A DNA stretch of 64,000 bases, from NCBI RefSeq assembly GCF_014931215.1, contig NZ_CP063089.1:1-64000 (forward strand), written 5' to 3'. Shown in pieces: positions 8,378 through 17,382 of this stretch. A program made the position numbers and the translations under genes. Under the pieces are notes generated by a model that saw nothing but the letters and a program-made list of their open reading frames with translations, was not told the DNA's origin and did no database searches. The stretch's first letter is position 1. Every line of letters begins with the position of its first letter. The DNA is from Campylobacter sp. 2014D-0216. Lineage in GTDB: Bacteria; Campylobacterota; Campylobacteria; Campylobacterales; Campylobacteraceae.

Positions 8378-8998
8378 ATGAAAAAACTTTCTATGAAATC
8401 TCAAGCTAGACTTGAAAAAATCAAACAAATTGCTGCGGAGTCATTTTTAAAAAATGGCTACGAAGCTACTAATCTTAAAGATATTATCAAGCAAGCAGGT
8501 GGCTCCTTTTCCTGTGTGTATGAACATTTTAAAAGCAAAGAAGGTTTATTTGAAGCTGTTTTAAATGATTTTGCAGAAAATCATTTTCTTGCGATATTGA
8601 AAAAAAATATGCAAGTTTCTGCTAATGCTGATTTGGAAGAATTTTTATACCAATTTGCAAAAGCTTATATAGGAATTTTCAACGATAGCAAAACCATCGC
8701 CATCGTAAGGCTTTTATACTCTGAAATATATAATGATAAATTTGATTTTGGAAAATGGTTTAAAGAAGGCAACCGAAAAGATGTTGAATATGTCCTTCAA
8801 AAAAGATTAAAAGAAGAAAACTCTCGTCTAGCTGAAAATGCTGAATTTTTAAGCTATACTTTTTGCGCAATGCTTAGAGGAACTTTTTTTATGCAAAGCA
8901 CCTTTGAAAATAAAATCCTTATGAATAAAAAAGAGCAAGAATTACACGCTAAAAAGATTGTAAAGCTATTTACACAAGGACTTATTAATTTTAGTTAA
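8378..8998 (+). CDS. cmeR: TetR-family repressor CmeR
   Basis: The 206-residue protein has the TetR helix-turn-helix near residues 15-60 ('IAAESFLKNGYEATNLKDIIKQAGGSFSCVYEHFKSKEGLF') and a divergent helical ligand-binding C-terminus. In C. jejuni the repressor upstream of cmeABC is CmeR, which represses the efflux operon and is released by bile salts. Gene position and the inverted repeat just downstream support the same role here. The start lies one base after the ccoG stop. The C-terminal half looks only moderately like C. jejuni CmeR, so ligand range may differ. Confidence 0.9.
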   Translation: MKKLSMKSQARLEKIKQIAAESFLKNGYEATNLKDIIKQAGGSFSCVYEHFKSKEGLFEAVLNDFAENHFLAILKKNMQVSANADLEEFLYQFAKAYIGIFNDSKTIAIVRLLYSEIYNDKFDFGKWFKEGNRKDVEYVLQKRLKEENSRLAENAEFLSYTFCAMLRGTFFMQSTFENKILMNKKEQELHAKKIVKLFTQGLINFS

Positions 8999-9023
8999 CC
9001 ATAGCTTGATAGAATATTAAAGA

Positions 9024-9029
9024 TATAAT
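9024..9029 (+). promoter_or_regulatory. cmeA: Candidate -10 box of the cmeABC promoter
   Basis: TATAAT at 9024-9029 lies about 55 bases upstream of the cmeA start and directly before the inverted repeat at 9032-9047. Campylobacter sigma-70 promoters often lack a clear -35, and none is obvious here. Confidence 0.6.
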
Positions 9030-9031
9030 TT

Positions 9032-9047
9032 TGTAATACAAATTACT
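9032..9047. promoter_or_regulatory. Candidate CmeR operator
   Basis: TGTAATACAAATTACT is an inverted repeat with GTAAT/ATTAC arms around a four-base centre. It closely resembles the 16-base TGTAAT...ATTACA operator I recall for C. jejuni CmeR. It sits in the cmeR-cmeA gap just downstream of a TATAAT, where bound repressor would block initiation. Confidence 0.7.
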
Positions 9048-9083
9048 TTTTTGTTTAGCTAATCAAATAACTTAAGGAAAACA

Positions 9084-10181
9084 ATGAAAACAAAACTTTT
9101 AACTCTAGCTTGTGCTTCATTAATTTTTGTAGCATGCTCGGATGAGAAAAATGTGCAGGTGAAACAACTTCCTCCTCAACCTGTTAGTATTATGACAATG
9201 CAAAGTGCTAACTTACCTTTAGAATTTAGCTATCCTGCTAGATTAAGCACGGAATTAGATGTAATCATCAAGCCAAAGGTAAGCGGTGAAATCAAAGCAA
9301 AATACTTCAAAAGCGGTCAAGCTGTAAAAAAAGGCGATAAGCTTTTTCTTATAGAGCCTGATAAATACAGAACAAATGTTGACATGGCATATGGTGAAGC
9401 TTTAGTCGCTAGAGCAAATTTTACTGATGCGGAAAAAAACTTTAAAAGAGATCAAATTTTAATAGAAAAAAACGCCATCTCACAAAAAGAATTTGACGCA
9501 AGTTTAGCTAAATACAACTCAACCAAAGCCAACCTAAAAAGCGCTGAAGCAAAGCTTGCTAGCGCAAGATTAGATCTTAAATACACTACAGTAAGCGCTC
9601 CTTTTGATGGAGTTTTAGGCGATGCTTTAATGGATGTGGGTGATTATGTAAATGCTTCTGCTACGGAGTTGGTGCGTATTACTAATATCAATCCTATATT
9701 TGCAGACTTTTACATCTCTGATGTAGATAAAATCAATATGAATAAAAATGTCCAAAGCGGTAATTGGCAGCTAGAAAACATCCAAGTGCAAGCCAATGTT
9801 GGCGGTGAGCTATTTAACGGTAAATTATATTTTATAGATAGCGTAATAGATACACGCAGTGGTGGTGTAAAAGCAAAAGCAATCTTTGATAACAACAACT
9901 CAAGCTTAATGCCTGGATCTTTTTCTAATGTCCATGTAAGTGGTTTTGTCCAAAAAGATGGATTTGAAATTCCTCAAGTTGCTCTTTTACAAGATGATAG
10001 CTCTACTTATGTTTATACTTTAGTTGATGGAAAAGTGGCAAAAACTGTTGTGAATGTTATCTATCAAACTTCTGACAAAGCCATTATCGATAAGGGGTTA
10101 AAAAATGGAGATAAAGTTATCTTAAATAATTTCAAAAAAATTCGCCCTGGTGCAAGTGTTAGCGTAATGGAGAATAAATAA
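9084..10181 (+). CDS. cmeA: Membrane fusion protein CmeA of the RND efflux pump
   Basis: The 365-residue periplasmic adaptor starts with a lipoprotein signal peptide (lipobox FVAC, Cys18). It has the usual RND adaptor order: a biotinyl-lipoyl half-motif 'VKPKVSGEI' (here 'IIKPKVSGEIKAKYFKSGQAV'), an alpha-hairpin of about residues 95-160, the second lipoyl half 'VSAPFDGVLG', then beta-barrel and membrane-proximal domains. CmeA joins the inner-membrane pump CmeB to the outer-membrane channel CmeC. AAGGAAA precedes the ATG. The last base of the stop is the first base of cmeB (TAATG), so translation is coupled. Confidence 0.95.
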   Translation: MKTKLLTLACASLIFVACSDEKNVQVKQLPPQPVSIMTMQSANLPLEFSYPARLSTELDVIIKPKVSGEIKAKYFKSGQAVKKGDKLFLIEPDKYRTNVDMAYGEALVARANFTDAEKNFKRDQILIEKNAISQKEFDASLAKYNSTKANLKSAEAKLASARLDLKYTTVSAPFDGVLGDALMDVGDYVNASATELVRITNINPIFADFYISDVDKINMNKNVQSGNWQLENIQVQANVGGELFNGKLYFIDSVIDTRSGGVKAKAIFDNNNSSLMPGSFSNVHVSGFVQKDGFEIPQVALLQDDSSTYVYTLVDGKVAKTVVNVIYQTSDKAIIDKGLKNGDKVILNNFKKIRPGASVSVMENK

Positions 10182-13100
10182 TGTTTTCTAAATTTTTTAT
10201 AGAAAGGCCTGTATTTGCCTCCGTTGTCGCTATCATTATTTCTTTAACGGGTATTATAGGACTTTACTCACTTCCTGTTGAACAATACCCTTCTTTAACA
10301 CCTCCTGTTGTAAAAGTAAGTGCTAATTATTCTGGTGCTGATGCACAAACAGTGGCACAAACAGTGGCTATCCCTCTTGAAGATGCGATCAATGGGGTTG
10401 AAAATATGATTTATATGGAATCAACCTCAAGCTCTTCAGGCGACATGAGTTTAAGTGTGTATTTTGATATCGGAACCGATCCTGATCAAGCAACAGTTGA
10501 TGTTAATAACAGAATTTCAGCTGTAACTGCTAAATTACCTGAAGATGTTAAAAAAACAGGTGTTAGCGTAAGAAAAACCGGATCTAGTATCTTAGAAGTT
10601 GCTACTTTATACTCTCCTGATGGTTCTATGGATTCACTTGAAGTATACAACTATGCTGCTTTAAATATTTTAGATGATCTTGCTAGGGTTCCAGGTGTTG
10701 GTAATGCTGTAGCAATTGGTTCTAGAAACTATTCTATGAGAATTTGGTTAAATCCTGATTTATTAAATAAATACCAAGTTACTACAACCGATGTTATCGC
10801 TGCGATCAATGAACAAAACGCACAATATGCTACCGGTAAAATAGGACAAGAACCTGTTGCAGAAAAATCTCCTTATGTGTATTCTGTTATTATGCATGGA
10901 AGATTAAAAAGCACCAAAGAATTTGAAAACATCATCATAAGAGCTAATAGCGATGGTTCGTTTTTAAGAGTTAAAGATGTTGCTGAAGTTTCTTTAGGGT
11001 CAAGAGAATACACTTTCAAAGGTAGATTAAACGGAAACGACGCTACACCTATATTGATTTTCTTGCAAACTGGAGCAAACGCGGTTAACACTGCTAAATT
11101 AGTAAAAGCCAAATTTGAAGAACTTTCAAAAAACTTCCCTGAAGGCTTAGCTTACAAAGTTCCTTATGATACGACTATTTTTATTAAAGCTTCTATTGAA
11201 GAAGTGGTAAAAACTTTCTTTGAAGCATTGATCTTAGTTGTTATCGTAATGTATTTGTTCTTAAAAAATTTCCGCTCTACTATCATACCAATGATCGCTG
11301 TGCCAGTATCTATTTTAGGGACTTTTGCCGGATTATATGTCTTAGGTTTTAGTATTAACTTGCTTACACTTTTTGCTTTAGTACTTGCCATTGGTATTGT
11401 CGTAGATGATGCCATCATTGTGGTTGAAAACATCGACAGGATTATGCATGAAGATCCAAACATTAGCATTAAAGATGCAGCGATTAAAGCGATGGATGAG
11501 GTTGCTGCACCGGTTGTTTCGATCGTTCTTGTATTGTGTGCAGTATTTATACCTGTTTCGTTTATATCGGGTTTTGTGGGAGAAATTCAAAGACAATTTG
11601 CTATTACCCTTGCGATATCTGTTATCATTTCAGGTTTTGTAGCTTTAACACTTACACCTTCTTTATGTGCTATTTTCTTAAAAAGAAATGAAGGTCAGCC
11701 GTTTTATTTGGTAAAAAGATTTAATGATATTTTTGATTGGTCGACTAAGGTTTTTGGTGCTGGGGTTGCTTATATCTTAAAAAGAACTATACGTTTTGTG
11801 ATTATTTATTGTATCTTTTTAGTTGGTCTTTATGGTCTTTTTAAACTCGTGCCTCACTCACTTGTGCCACCTGAAGATCAAGGTAACTTTTTAACCGTTG
11901 TAAATTTACCTGCAGCTTCTTCGCTTAGTAGAACCACCCAAGCTATGGATGGAATGAGTGAAGAAATCAGAAAAAATGAAAATGTAACTGACATTGTTGG
12001 ACTAATAGGGTATGATTTATTTACCGGTTCTTTAAAAGAAAACTCTGGCGCAATGTTTGTTAACTTAAAAGATTGGGGTGATAGAGATGTAAGTAGCTTT
12101 GATATGGTGCATTCTTACAACCAAAACTACTTCTTAAATCCAAACTTCCAAACTTTCTTTGTAAATCCACCGCCAATTCAAGGCTTAAGTTTAACCGGTG
12201 GTTTTGAAATGTATGCGCAAAATCGTGGCGGTAAAAGCTATGATGAAATTCAAGCTGATGTAAATAAACTAGTAGAAGCGGCCAATAAACGTCCGGAATT
12301 ATCCAACGTAAGAACAACGCTAGATACCAATTTCCCTCAGTTAAAACTAGAAATAGATCGCGATAAAGTAAAACTTTATGGTTTGAATTTAGCAGATGTA
12401 TTTAGCACGCTTAATGCCACCATAGGAACTTACTATGTAAATGATTTTTCTATGCTTGGAAAAAATTATCGTGTTAATATCAGTGCCATAGGAGATTTTA
12501 GAAATACTCAAAATGCATTAAAAAACATCTATGTAAGATCAAAAGATGGATCAATGATAGCTCTAGATAGCGTTTTAACACTTCATAGAGGAGTTGGGCC
12601 TGATGATGTAAAACGTTTTAATATGTTCCCATCAGCACTAGTACAAGGTGATCCTGCGCCAGGATATACCTCAGGACAAGCAATCGATGCTATTGCACAA
12701 GTTGCAAAAGAAACTTTGAGCGAAGATTATTCTATCGCTTGGTCAGGTTCTGCTTATCAAGAAGTTACTAGCAGTGGTGCAGGACAAATCGCATTTATTC
12801 TAGGACTTTTGTTTGTGTTTTTAATCTTAGCAGCTCAGTATGAAAGATGGCTCATGCCTTTAGCAGTTATCACAGCTGTGCCTTTTGCGGTATTTGGATC
12901 GTTATTGTTTGTATATTTTAGAGGATTAGAAAATGATATATATTTTCAAACGGGACTTTTATTGCTCATAGGACTTTCTGCTAAAAATGCGATTTTGATC
13001 GTTGAGTTTGCAATGGAAGAACATCTTAAAAAAGGAAAAAGTATTTTTGAAGCATCTGTCAGTGCAGCGAAGTTAAGATTTAGACCTATTGTTATGACTT

Positions 13101-13303
13101 CTTTGGCATTTATTTGCGGTATTTTGCCACTTTACTTTGCTTATGGTGCAGGAAGTGCAAGCCGCCATGCAATAGGTACTGGTATCATCGGTGGTATGAT
13201 AGCAGCTTCTACCATTGCTATTTTCTTTGTGCCTTTATTTTTCTATATACTAGAAAGTTTTAACAAATGGCTTGATGAAAAAAGAGGAAAAACTCATGCG
13301 TAA
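10181..13303 (+). CDS. cmeB: RND multidrug efflux transporter CmeB
   Basis: The 1040-residue protein is of the HAE1 RND class, with 12 expected membrane helices, two large periplasmic loops and the N-terminal 'FFIERPVFA' signature. The proton-relay acidic pair is visible in TM4, 'AIGIVVDDAIIVVENIDR' around residue 405. The family motif 'GLSAKNAILIVEFA' occurs near residue 930. CmeB exports antibiotics, bile salts and dyes by proton antiport. Length matches C. jejuni CmeB. It is the middle gene of cmeABC, and its last codons overlap the cmeC start. Confidence 0.97.
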   Translation: MFSKFFIERPVFASVVAIIISLTGIIGLYSLPVEQYPSLTPPVVKVSANYSGADAQTVAQTVAIPLEDAINGVENMIYMESTSSSSGDMSLSVYFDIGTDPDQATVDVNNRISAVTAKLPEDVKKTGVSVRKTGSSILEVATLYSPDGSMDSLEVYNYAALNILDDLARVPGVGNAVAIGSRNYSMRIWLNPDLLNKYQVTTTDVIAAINEQNAQYATGKIGQEPVAEKSPYVYSVIMHGRLKSTKEFENIIIRANSDGSFLRVKDVAEVSLGSREYTFKGRLNGNDATPILIFLQTGANAVNTAKLVKAKFEELSKNFPEGLAYKVPYDTTIFIKASIEEVVKTFFEALILVVIVMYLFLKNFRSTIIPMIAVPVSILGTFAGLYVLGFSINLLTLFALVLAIGIVVDDAIIVVENIDRIMHEDPNISIKDAAIKAMDEVAAPVVSIVLVLCAVFIPVSFISGFVGEIQRQFAITLAISVIISGFVALTLTPSLCAIFLKRNEGQPFYLVKRFNDIFDWSTKVFGAGVAYILKRTIRFVIIYCIFLVGLYGLFKLVPHSLVPPEDQGNFLTVVNLPAASSLSRTTQAMDGMSEEIRKNENVTDIVGLIGYDLFTGSLKENSGAMFVNLKDWGDRDVSSFDMVHSYNQNYFLNPNFQTFFVNPPPIQGLSLTGGFEMYAQNRGGKSYDEIQADVNKLVEAANKRPELSNVRTTLDTNFPQLKLEIDRDKVKLYGLNLADVFSTLNATIGTYYVNDFSMLGKNYRVNISAIGDFRNTQNALKNIYVRSKDGSMIALDSVLTLHRGVGPDDVKRFNMFPSALVQGDPAPGYTSGQAIDAIAQVAKETLSEDYSIAWSGSAYQEVTSSGAGQIAFILGLLFVFLILAAQYERWLMPLAVITAVPFAVFGSLLFVYFRGLENDIYFQTGLLLLIGLSAKNAILIVEFAMEEHLKKGKSIFEASVSAAKLRFRPIVMTSLAFICGILPLYFAYGAGSASRHAIGTGIIGGMIAASTIAIFFVPLFFYILESFNKWLDEKRGKTHA

Positions 13304-14738
13304 ATTAATGATATTTGCAAGCTGCTTTTTAATAGCAGGTTGCAGTTTAAAACCTAATTTAGAAATTAAAGATATTAACTATACTAAAAGTTTAGATCAA
13401 AACATAAGTATCAACAAACAATGGTGGAAAGCTTTTAATGATACTTATTTAAATGCTTTAGTAGACCAGGCTTTAAAAAACAACAATGATTTGCAAATTA
13501 CATATATTAATTTGCAAAAAGCCTATGAAACTTTAGGCATTGCTAGAAGTGAATTGTTGCCAAAACTAGATGCAAGTGCAGGTGGAGCAAGAGCAAAAAC
13601 TAGCATTAATGCACCAAGTAACAAAAGCAATGATTTTGTTTATGGAAATGACTTCAACATGGGCTTAAATTTAAGCTACGAAATCGATCTATGGGGCAAA
13701 TACAGAGATATTTACAGCGCTTCAAAAGCTAAACTACAAGCAAGTGAGTTTGACTATGAAAGCGCAAGATTAAGCTTGATCTCCAATGTAGCAAAGACCT
13801 ACTTTAACCTAGCTAGTTTAAGTGAGCAAACCAAAATTCTAGAAGAAACTGCACAAAGTTATCAAAAAACCTATGAGCTAAAACTCGAACACTATAAAAT
13901 CGGTGTCATTAGCGAATACGAACTTAATAAATTTAAAGCAGAACTTGAAAATTCAAGAATTTTACTAACCAATGCTAGAATTCAAAAAGAAGCTTACACT
14001 AAAGCTTTGAAAATTTTAACTTCGAACAACATTGATGATATACTTTATAATAGTATCGAATACAAGCAAGTAGGAAAATACGAACTTAGCATACCTGAAG
14101 GTATAGGTAGTGAAATTTTACTACAAAGACCTGATATCCAAGCTAGTTTAAAAACCCTTGAGGAAAAAAACTATCTTGTTGGAGTAGCTAGAACTGCATT
14201 TTTACCAAATCTTTCTTTAACAGGACTTTTAGGTTTTCAAAGTAATGATTTAGATCTTTTAGTCAAACATGGTAGCAATACATGGAATGTGGCTGGAAAT
14301 TTTGCAATGCCTATTTTCCACTGGGGTGAAATCGCAAATAACGTCAACATCGCAAAACTTACCAAAGATGAAGCATTTTTACAATACGAAAATACACTAA
14401 AAACAGCCTTTGGAGAAATAAGACTTGCTTTATTTAATCGCCAAAGTTATTATGAAAATGAGCAAAATTACAAGAATTTATTTTTAGCACAAAGCAAAAT
14501 TTATGATATTGCTAGTTTAAGATATGAAGCAGGTGCGATTAACTTGTCTGATTTTTTACAAGATCAAAGAGCGTATTTAAATGCTAAACTTTCTTATACT
14601 AACTCATCTTATGAACTTGCAAATTCCATTGTAGATGTTATGAAAGCTTTTGGTGGAGGATTTAACGCCAAAGAAGAGTCAAAAGAAAACATCAAAGCTA
14701 TGGAAGAAAATTTAAAAGAAAACTTTTATAACAACTGA
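13296..14738 (+). CDS. cmeC: Outer-membrane efflux channel CmeC
   Basis: From ATG 13296 the protein has 480 residues. An upstream in-frame start (13272) would lie inside cmeB and add eight residues before the signal peptide, so I reject it. GAGGAAAA precedes the chosen ATG. The signal peptide MRKLMIFASCFLIAGC ends in a lipobox (IAGC), giving a lipidated TolC/OprM-type channel. The two outer-membrane efflux repeats are visible, including 'YEIDLWGKYRD' near residue 130 and 'LRYEAGAINLSDFLQDQR' near residue 415. CmeC completes the tripartite pump. A strong terminator begins inside the last codons. Confidence 0.96.
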   Translation: MRKLMIFASCFLIAGCSLKPNLEIKDINYTKSLDQNISINKQWWKAFNDTYLNALVDQALKNNNDLQITYINLQKAYETLGIARSELLPKLDASAGGARAKTSINAPSNKSNDFVYGNDFNMGLNLSYEIDLWGKYRDIYSASKAKLQASEFDYESARLSLISNVAKTYFNLASLSEQTKILEETAQSYQKTYELKLEHYKIGVISEYELNKFKAELENSRILLTNARIQKEAYTKALKILTSNNIDDILYNSIEYKQVGKYELSIPEGIGSEILLQRPDIQASLKTLEEKNYLVGVARTAFLPNLSLTGLLGFQSNDLDLLVKHGSNTWNVAGNFAMPIFHWGEIANNVNIAKLTKDEAFLQYENTLKTAFGEIRLALFNRQSYYENEQNYKNLFLAQSKIYDIASLRYEAGAINLSDFLQDQRAYLNAKLSYTNSSYELANSIVDVMKAFGGGFNAKEESKENIKAMEENLKENFYNN

Positions 14739-14761
14739 GCCTTTAAGGCTTAGTTGTTTTT
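14731..14761 (+). terminator. Terminator of the cmeABC operon
   Basis: ACAACTGAGCCTT pairs with AAGGCTTAGTTGT over 13 positions (one G-U pair) and is followed by TTTTT. The stop codon of cmeC lies within the 5' arm. Confidence 0.9.
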
Positions 14762-14853
14762 GAGCTATTATCATCTACGATATAATGACAATATTACATT
14801 AATAAAAATCTAAGGCACAAACTAGTTTATGTTTGCAAAATTGCATAAAATCA

Positions 14854-15045
14854 TCAATGCATTTGAATTTGAATTCTTTGATTAGAGTTGTTATTGCCCC
14901 TGTCTTTTGGACTATTATGTTCAAAACGATAATACATACTACCTGAAACATTAACATCTTGAAAAATTTCATCTAAAGGGGCAGAATTTGCCACACTCAT
15001 TAAACCCATCAAAAGCACAAAAAAAGTAATAAAAATATGTTTCAT
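14854..15045 (-). pseudogene. Remnant of a MOMP-like porin gene (N-terminus only)
   Basis: From ATG 15045, with AAGG about 7 bases upstream, the minus strand encodes 63 residues. A signal peptide (MKHIFITFFVLLMGLMSVANS) is followed by 'APLDEIFQDVNVSGSMYYRFEH', which looks like the first beta-strand of Campylobacter major outer-membrane porins (PLEEAIKDVDVSGVLRYRY type). The reading frame stops after 'QRIQIQMH', whereas intact porins run to about 400 residues. I see no continuing porin sequence in the ~90 bases to the cmeC terminator. The best reading is a deleted porin. A small secreted protein in its own right is the alternative. Confidence 0.55.
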
Positions 15046-15120
15046 CACAAAGCCTTTATAAAATTTATGATACAATTATAGTCTTTTTAAATAACTACAA
15101 AATGAAAATTTAGGAAAAAT

Positions 15121-16458
15121 ATGAATTTTTTACAAAACCTAGCTCTTTCTTACTCACACAAAGCTATGCAAAAATCTTTAGAAAATGGTTTTGATGTTAA
15201 ACTTTTAAAAGAAGGGCAAGAAAAAAAAGTAAATCCCAAAAAATCATATATGCTTTATGCGCATATACCATTTTGTCATACTTTTTGTCCATATTGTAGT
15301 TTTCATAAGTATTATTATAACGAAGACTTAGCAAAAAGATATTTTGAAAGTTTAAGAGAAGAAATCAAACAAATCAAAGACAAAGGATTTGATTTTACTT
15401 CTATGTATGTAGGTGGTGGCACTACTTTAATCAACGAAGAAGAACTCGCTAAAACCTTAGAGCTTTGCAAAAAATTATTTAACATCAAAGAAATTTCTTG
15501 CGAAACCGATCCAAATCATATTGACCCAAAAAAATTAGAAATGTTTAAAGGGCTGATAGATCGCTTAAGCTGTGGTATACAAAGCTTTGATGATGATACC
15601 TTAAAAAAAGTAGCAAGATACCATAAATTTGGCTCTAGCAAAGAACTTCAAGAAAAGCTTTCTAAGGCCATAGGAGTGCTTCCTATCATGAGTATTGATT
15701 TGATTTTTAATTTTCCTTCCCAAACTAAGGAACAATTACTCAATGATTTAGAAATAGCCAAAAGCCTAAAACCTCAACAAATCACAACCTACCCTCTAAT
15801 GAAGTCAAACCTCACAAAAGATAACATTGCAAAAACTCTAGGAGTAAGTTTTAAAGATAATGAGTTTGAATTTTATAAAATCATTATAGATTTTTTCAAA
15901 GATTATGAAAGAAATAATGCATGGTCATTTTCTTTAGAAAAAAGCAACTTTAACGATGAGTATGTAAGCAGCCACCATGAATATTTGGGTGTAGGAAGTG
16001 GGGCTTTTAGCTTTTTAGATGGAGAACTTTTGATCAATGCTTTTAATTTAAATGATTATTCTAAACTCATCAAAGAAAAGCAAAATGCTAATATCGCTAA
16101 AGCTAATTTTAGCAGAAAAGAAATCATCAAGTATGTCTTTTTAACCGAAATGTTTGCCGGTAAAATCGAGATCGATAAATTTAATAAAACCTTAGAATGC
16201 AACCTAGAAAAAGATCTTTTTATAGAGCTTTTAGGTCTTAAACTAAGCAAAGCTATAAAAAAAGAAAACAACACTTTATACACAAGTGAATTTGGGCGTT
16301 ATTTATTTATGGTTTTGATGAAAGATTTTTATACGGGTATGGATTTAGTGCGTGCAGTTTTTAGAGATGATAAACGCTTACAAGATAAAGAACGCATTAA
16401 CATCATGCAAGAAAATGTCGATCCGCTTGATTTTAAAAGTATGGAGTTTAAAGGGTAA
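15121..16458 (+). CDS. HemN/HemW-like radical SAM protein
   Basis: The 445-residue protein has the radical-SAM cluster motif 'CHTFCPYC' (Cx3CxxC) near residue 53 in the HemN-type context 'YAHIPFCHTFCPYCSFHKYYY', a glycine-rich 'MYVGGGTTLI' and 'SCGIQSFDDDTLKK'. This places it in the coproporphyrinogen III oxidase-like family. Family members include true oxygen-independent oxidases (HemN), heme chaperones (HemW) and heme-degrading HutW/ChuW, and sequence alone does not separate them here. C. jejuni has an equivalent gene (Cj0363c) beside the hemJ-type, lspA and glmM genes. The neighbouring HemJ-like gene fits a link to heme synthesis. Confidence 0.85.
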   Translation: MNFLQNLALSYSHKAMQKSLENGFDVKLLKEGQEKKVNPKKSYMLYAHIPFCHTFCPYCSFHKYYYNEDLAKRYFESLREEIKQIKDKGFDFTSMYVGGGTTLINEEELAKTLELCKKLFNIKEISCETDPNHIDPKKLEMFKGLIDRLSCGIQSFDDDTLKKVARYHKFGSSKELQEKLSKAIGVLPIMSIDLIFNFPSQTKEQLLNDLEIAKSLKPQQITTYPLMKSNLTKDNIAKTLGVSFKDNEFEFYKIIIDFFKDYERNNAWSFSLEKSNFNDEYVSSHHEYLGVGSGAFSFLDGELLINAFNLNDYSKLIKEKQNANIAKANFSRKEIIKYVFLTEMFAGKIEIDKFNKTLECNLEKDLFIELLGLKLSKAIKKENNTLYTSEFGRYLFMVLMKDFYTGMDLVRAVFRDDKRLQDKERINIMQENVDPLDFKSMEFKG

Positions 16459-16478
16459 AAGCCTTAAAAGGCTTTTAC
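16455..16478. terminator. Bidirectional terminator between the HemN-like and HemJ-like genes
   Basis: GTAAAAGCC/GGCTTTTAC pair perfectly around TTAAAA and the element has A/T runs on both sides. It lies exactly between two convergent genes and covers both stop codons. Confidence 0.85.
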
Positions 16479-16927
16479 TAAAATGGTCTTATTATCATCA
16501 TGATAGCAATGATGATAAACAACACCGTTGGTACTTCATTGTATGCTCTAAAGAATTTTCCACTTCTTTGACATTTATCATTTTGAAGTTGTTTTAAATA
16601 ATAATAATTTTGCACATGATAAATGATCAAAAGCAATGCACAGGTTAATTTAGCATGCATAAAACCTGAACCAACCATCAAAGCTTTATTAGCATGAAGC
16701 ATTAAACTACCCGTGATCAAAGTCACCACCATCGCAGGAGTTTGAATGTAAAAATACAATTTTCTTTCTTGAATTTTTACTACATCTACAAAGCCTTTAT
16801 TGTCTTTATGTTCGACATGATAGACAAAAAGTCTTGGCAAATAAAACAAACCCGCCATCCACGAAACAAAAGCTAAATAATGCACCATTTTAATCCACAA
16901 ATACCAGTCAGTTAAAAAATCTAACAT
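16478..16927 (-). CDS. hemJ: HemJ-type protoporphyrinogen oxidase (UPF0093 membrane protein)
   Basis: The 149-residue membrane protein has four predicted helices. It shows the UPF0093/HemJ pattern: 'WIKMVHYLAFVSWMAGLFYLPRLFVYH' at the N-terminus, 'ERKLYFYIQTPAMVVTLITG' in the middle, and the short ending 'RPF' where HemJ proteins end in KPF. HemJ oxidises protoporphyrinogen IX to protoporphyrin IX in bacteria without HemG or HemY. The conserved His (in VHY) and Arg residues are present. It overlaps the end of lspA by 7 bases and is the last gene of a glmM-lspA-hemJ operon. Confidence 0.85.
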   Translation of the reverse strand: MLDFLTDWYLWIKMVHYLAFVSWMAGLFYLPRLFVYHVEHKDNKGFVDVVKIQERKLYFYIQTPAMVVTLITGSLMLHANKALMVGSGFMHAKLTCALLLIIYHVQNYYYLKQLQNDKCQRSGKFFRAYNEVPTVLFIIIAIMMIIRPF

Positions 16928-17382
16928 GATTGTTTTTCTCCTTTTTTATTAAAGATTTCTTTGATTAAAATTAAGACCACGCTAATATTTATCATCACAT
17001 CAGCGAAGTTAAATACAGCAAATTCAAACCACTTATGCCAAAACACAAAATCCACCACACCTATATGCACAAAGCGATCAAGTAAATTTGAGCATCCAGC
17101 AGAAAGCATGATCGCAAAAGCGATTAAATGGGTTTTTAAAAATTCTTTTTGGTAAAGCAAATACACCGATAAAGCTAGTATAAAAACAAGTTGTATGTAT
17201 TTTAAATACTCTCCTAAAAAGGCAAACATCGAAAAAGCCACACCTGTATTGTAGGTTAAAACCAAGTCAAAAAATTTGCCCTTATATTCAAGTCCTTGTA
17301 AAAATACATACTTGCTTGCTTGATCTAGTATAAAAACCAAAGCAAAAACAAAACAAAATTTTAAAGACAAATTTTTATGCAT
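16921..17382 (-). CDS. lspA: Lipoprotein signal peptidase
   Basis: The 153-residue inner-membrane aspartyl protease cleaves prolipoproteins after lipidation. Visible family boxes are 'DQASKYVF' near residue 20, '[10 protein letters not shown]', and the two catalytic Asp segments 'NLLDRF' and 'FNFADVMIN'. Four membrane helices are expected. It would process the several lipoproteins encoded in this window. Its start overlaps the glmM stop region by 8 bases and its end overlaps the hemJ start by 7, so expression is coupled. Confidence 0.96.
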   Translation of the reverse strand: MHKNLSLKFCFVFALVFILDQASKYVFLQGLEYKGKFFDLVLTYNTGVAFSMFAFLGEYLKYIQLVFILALSVYLLYQKEFLKTHLIAFAIMLSAGCSNLLDRFVHIGVVDFVFWHKWFEFAVFNFADVMINISVVLILIKEIFNKKGEKQSC

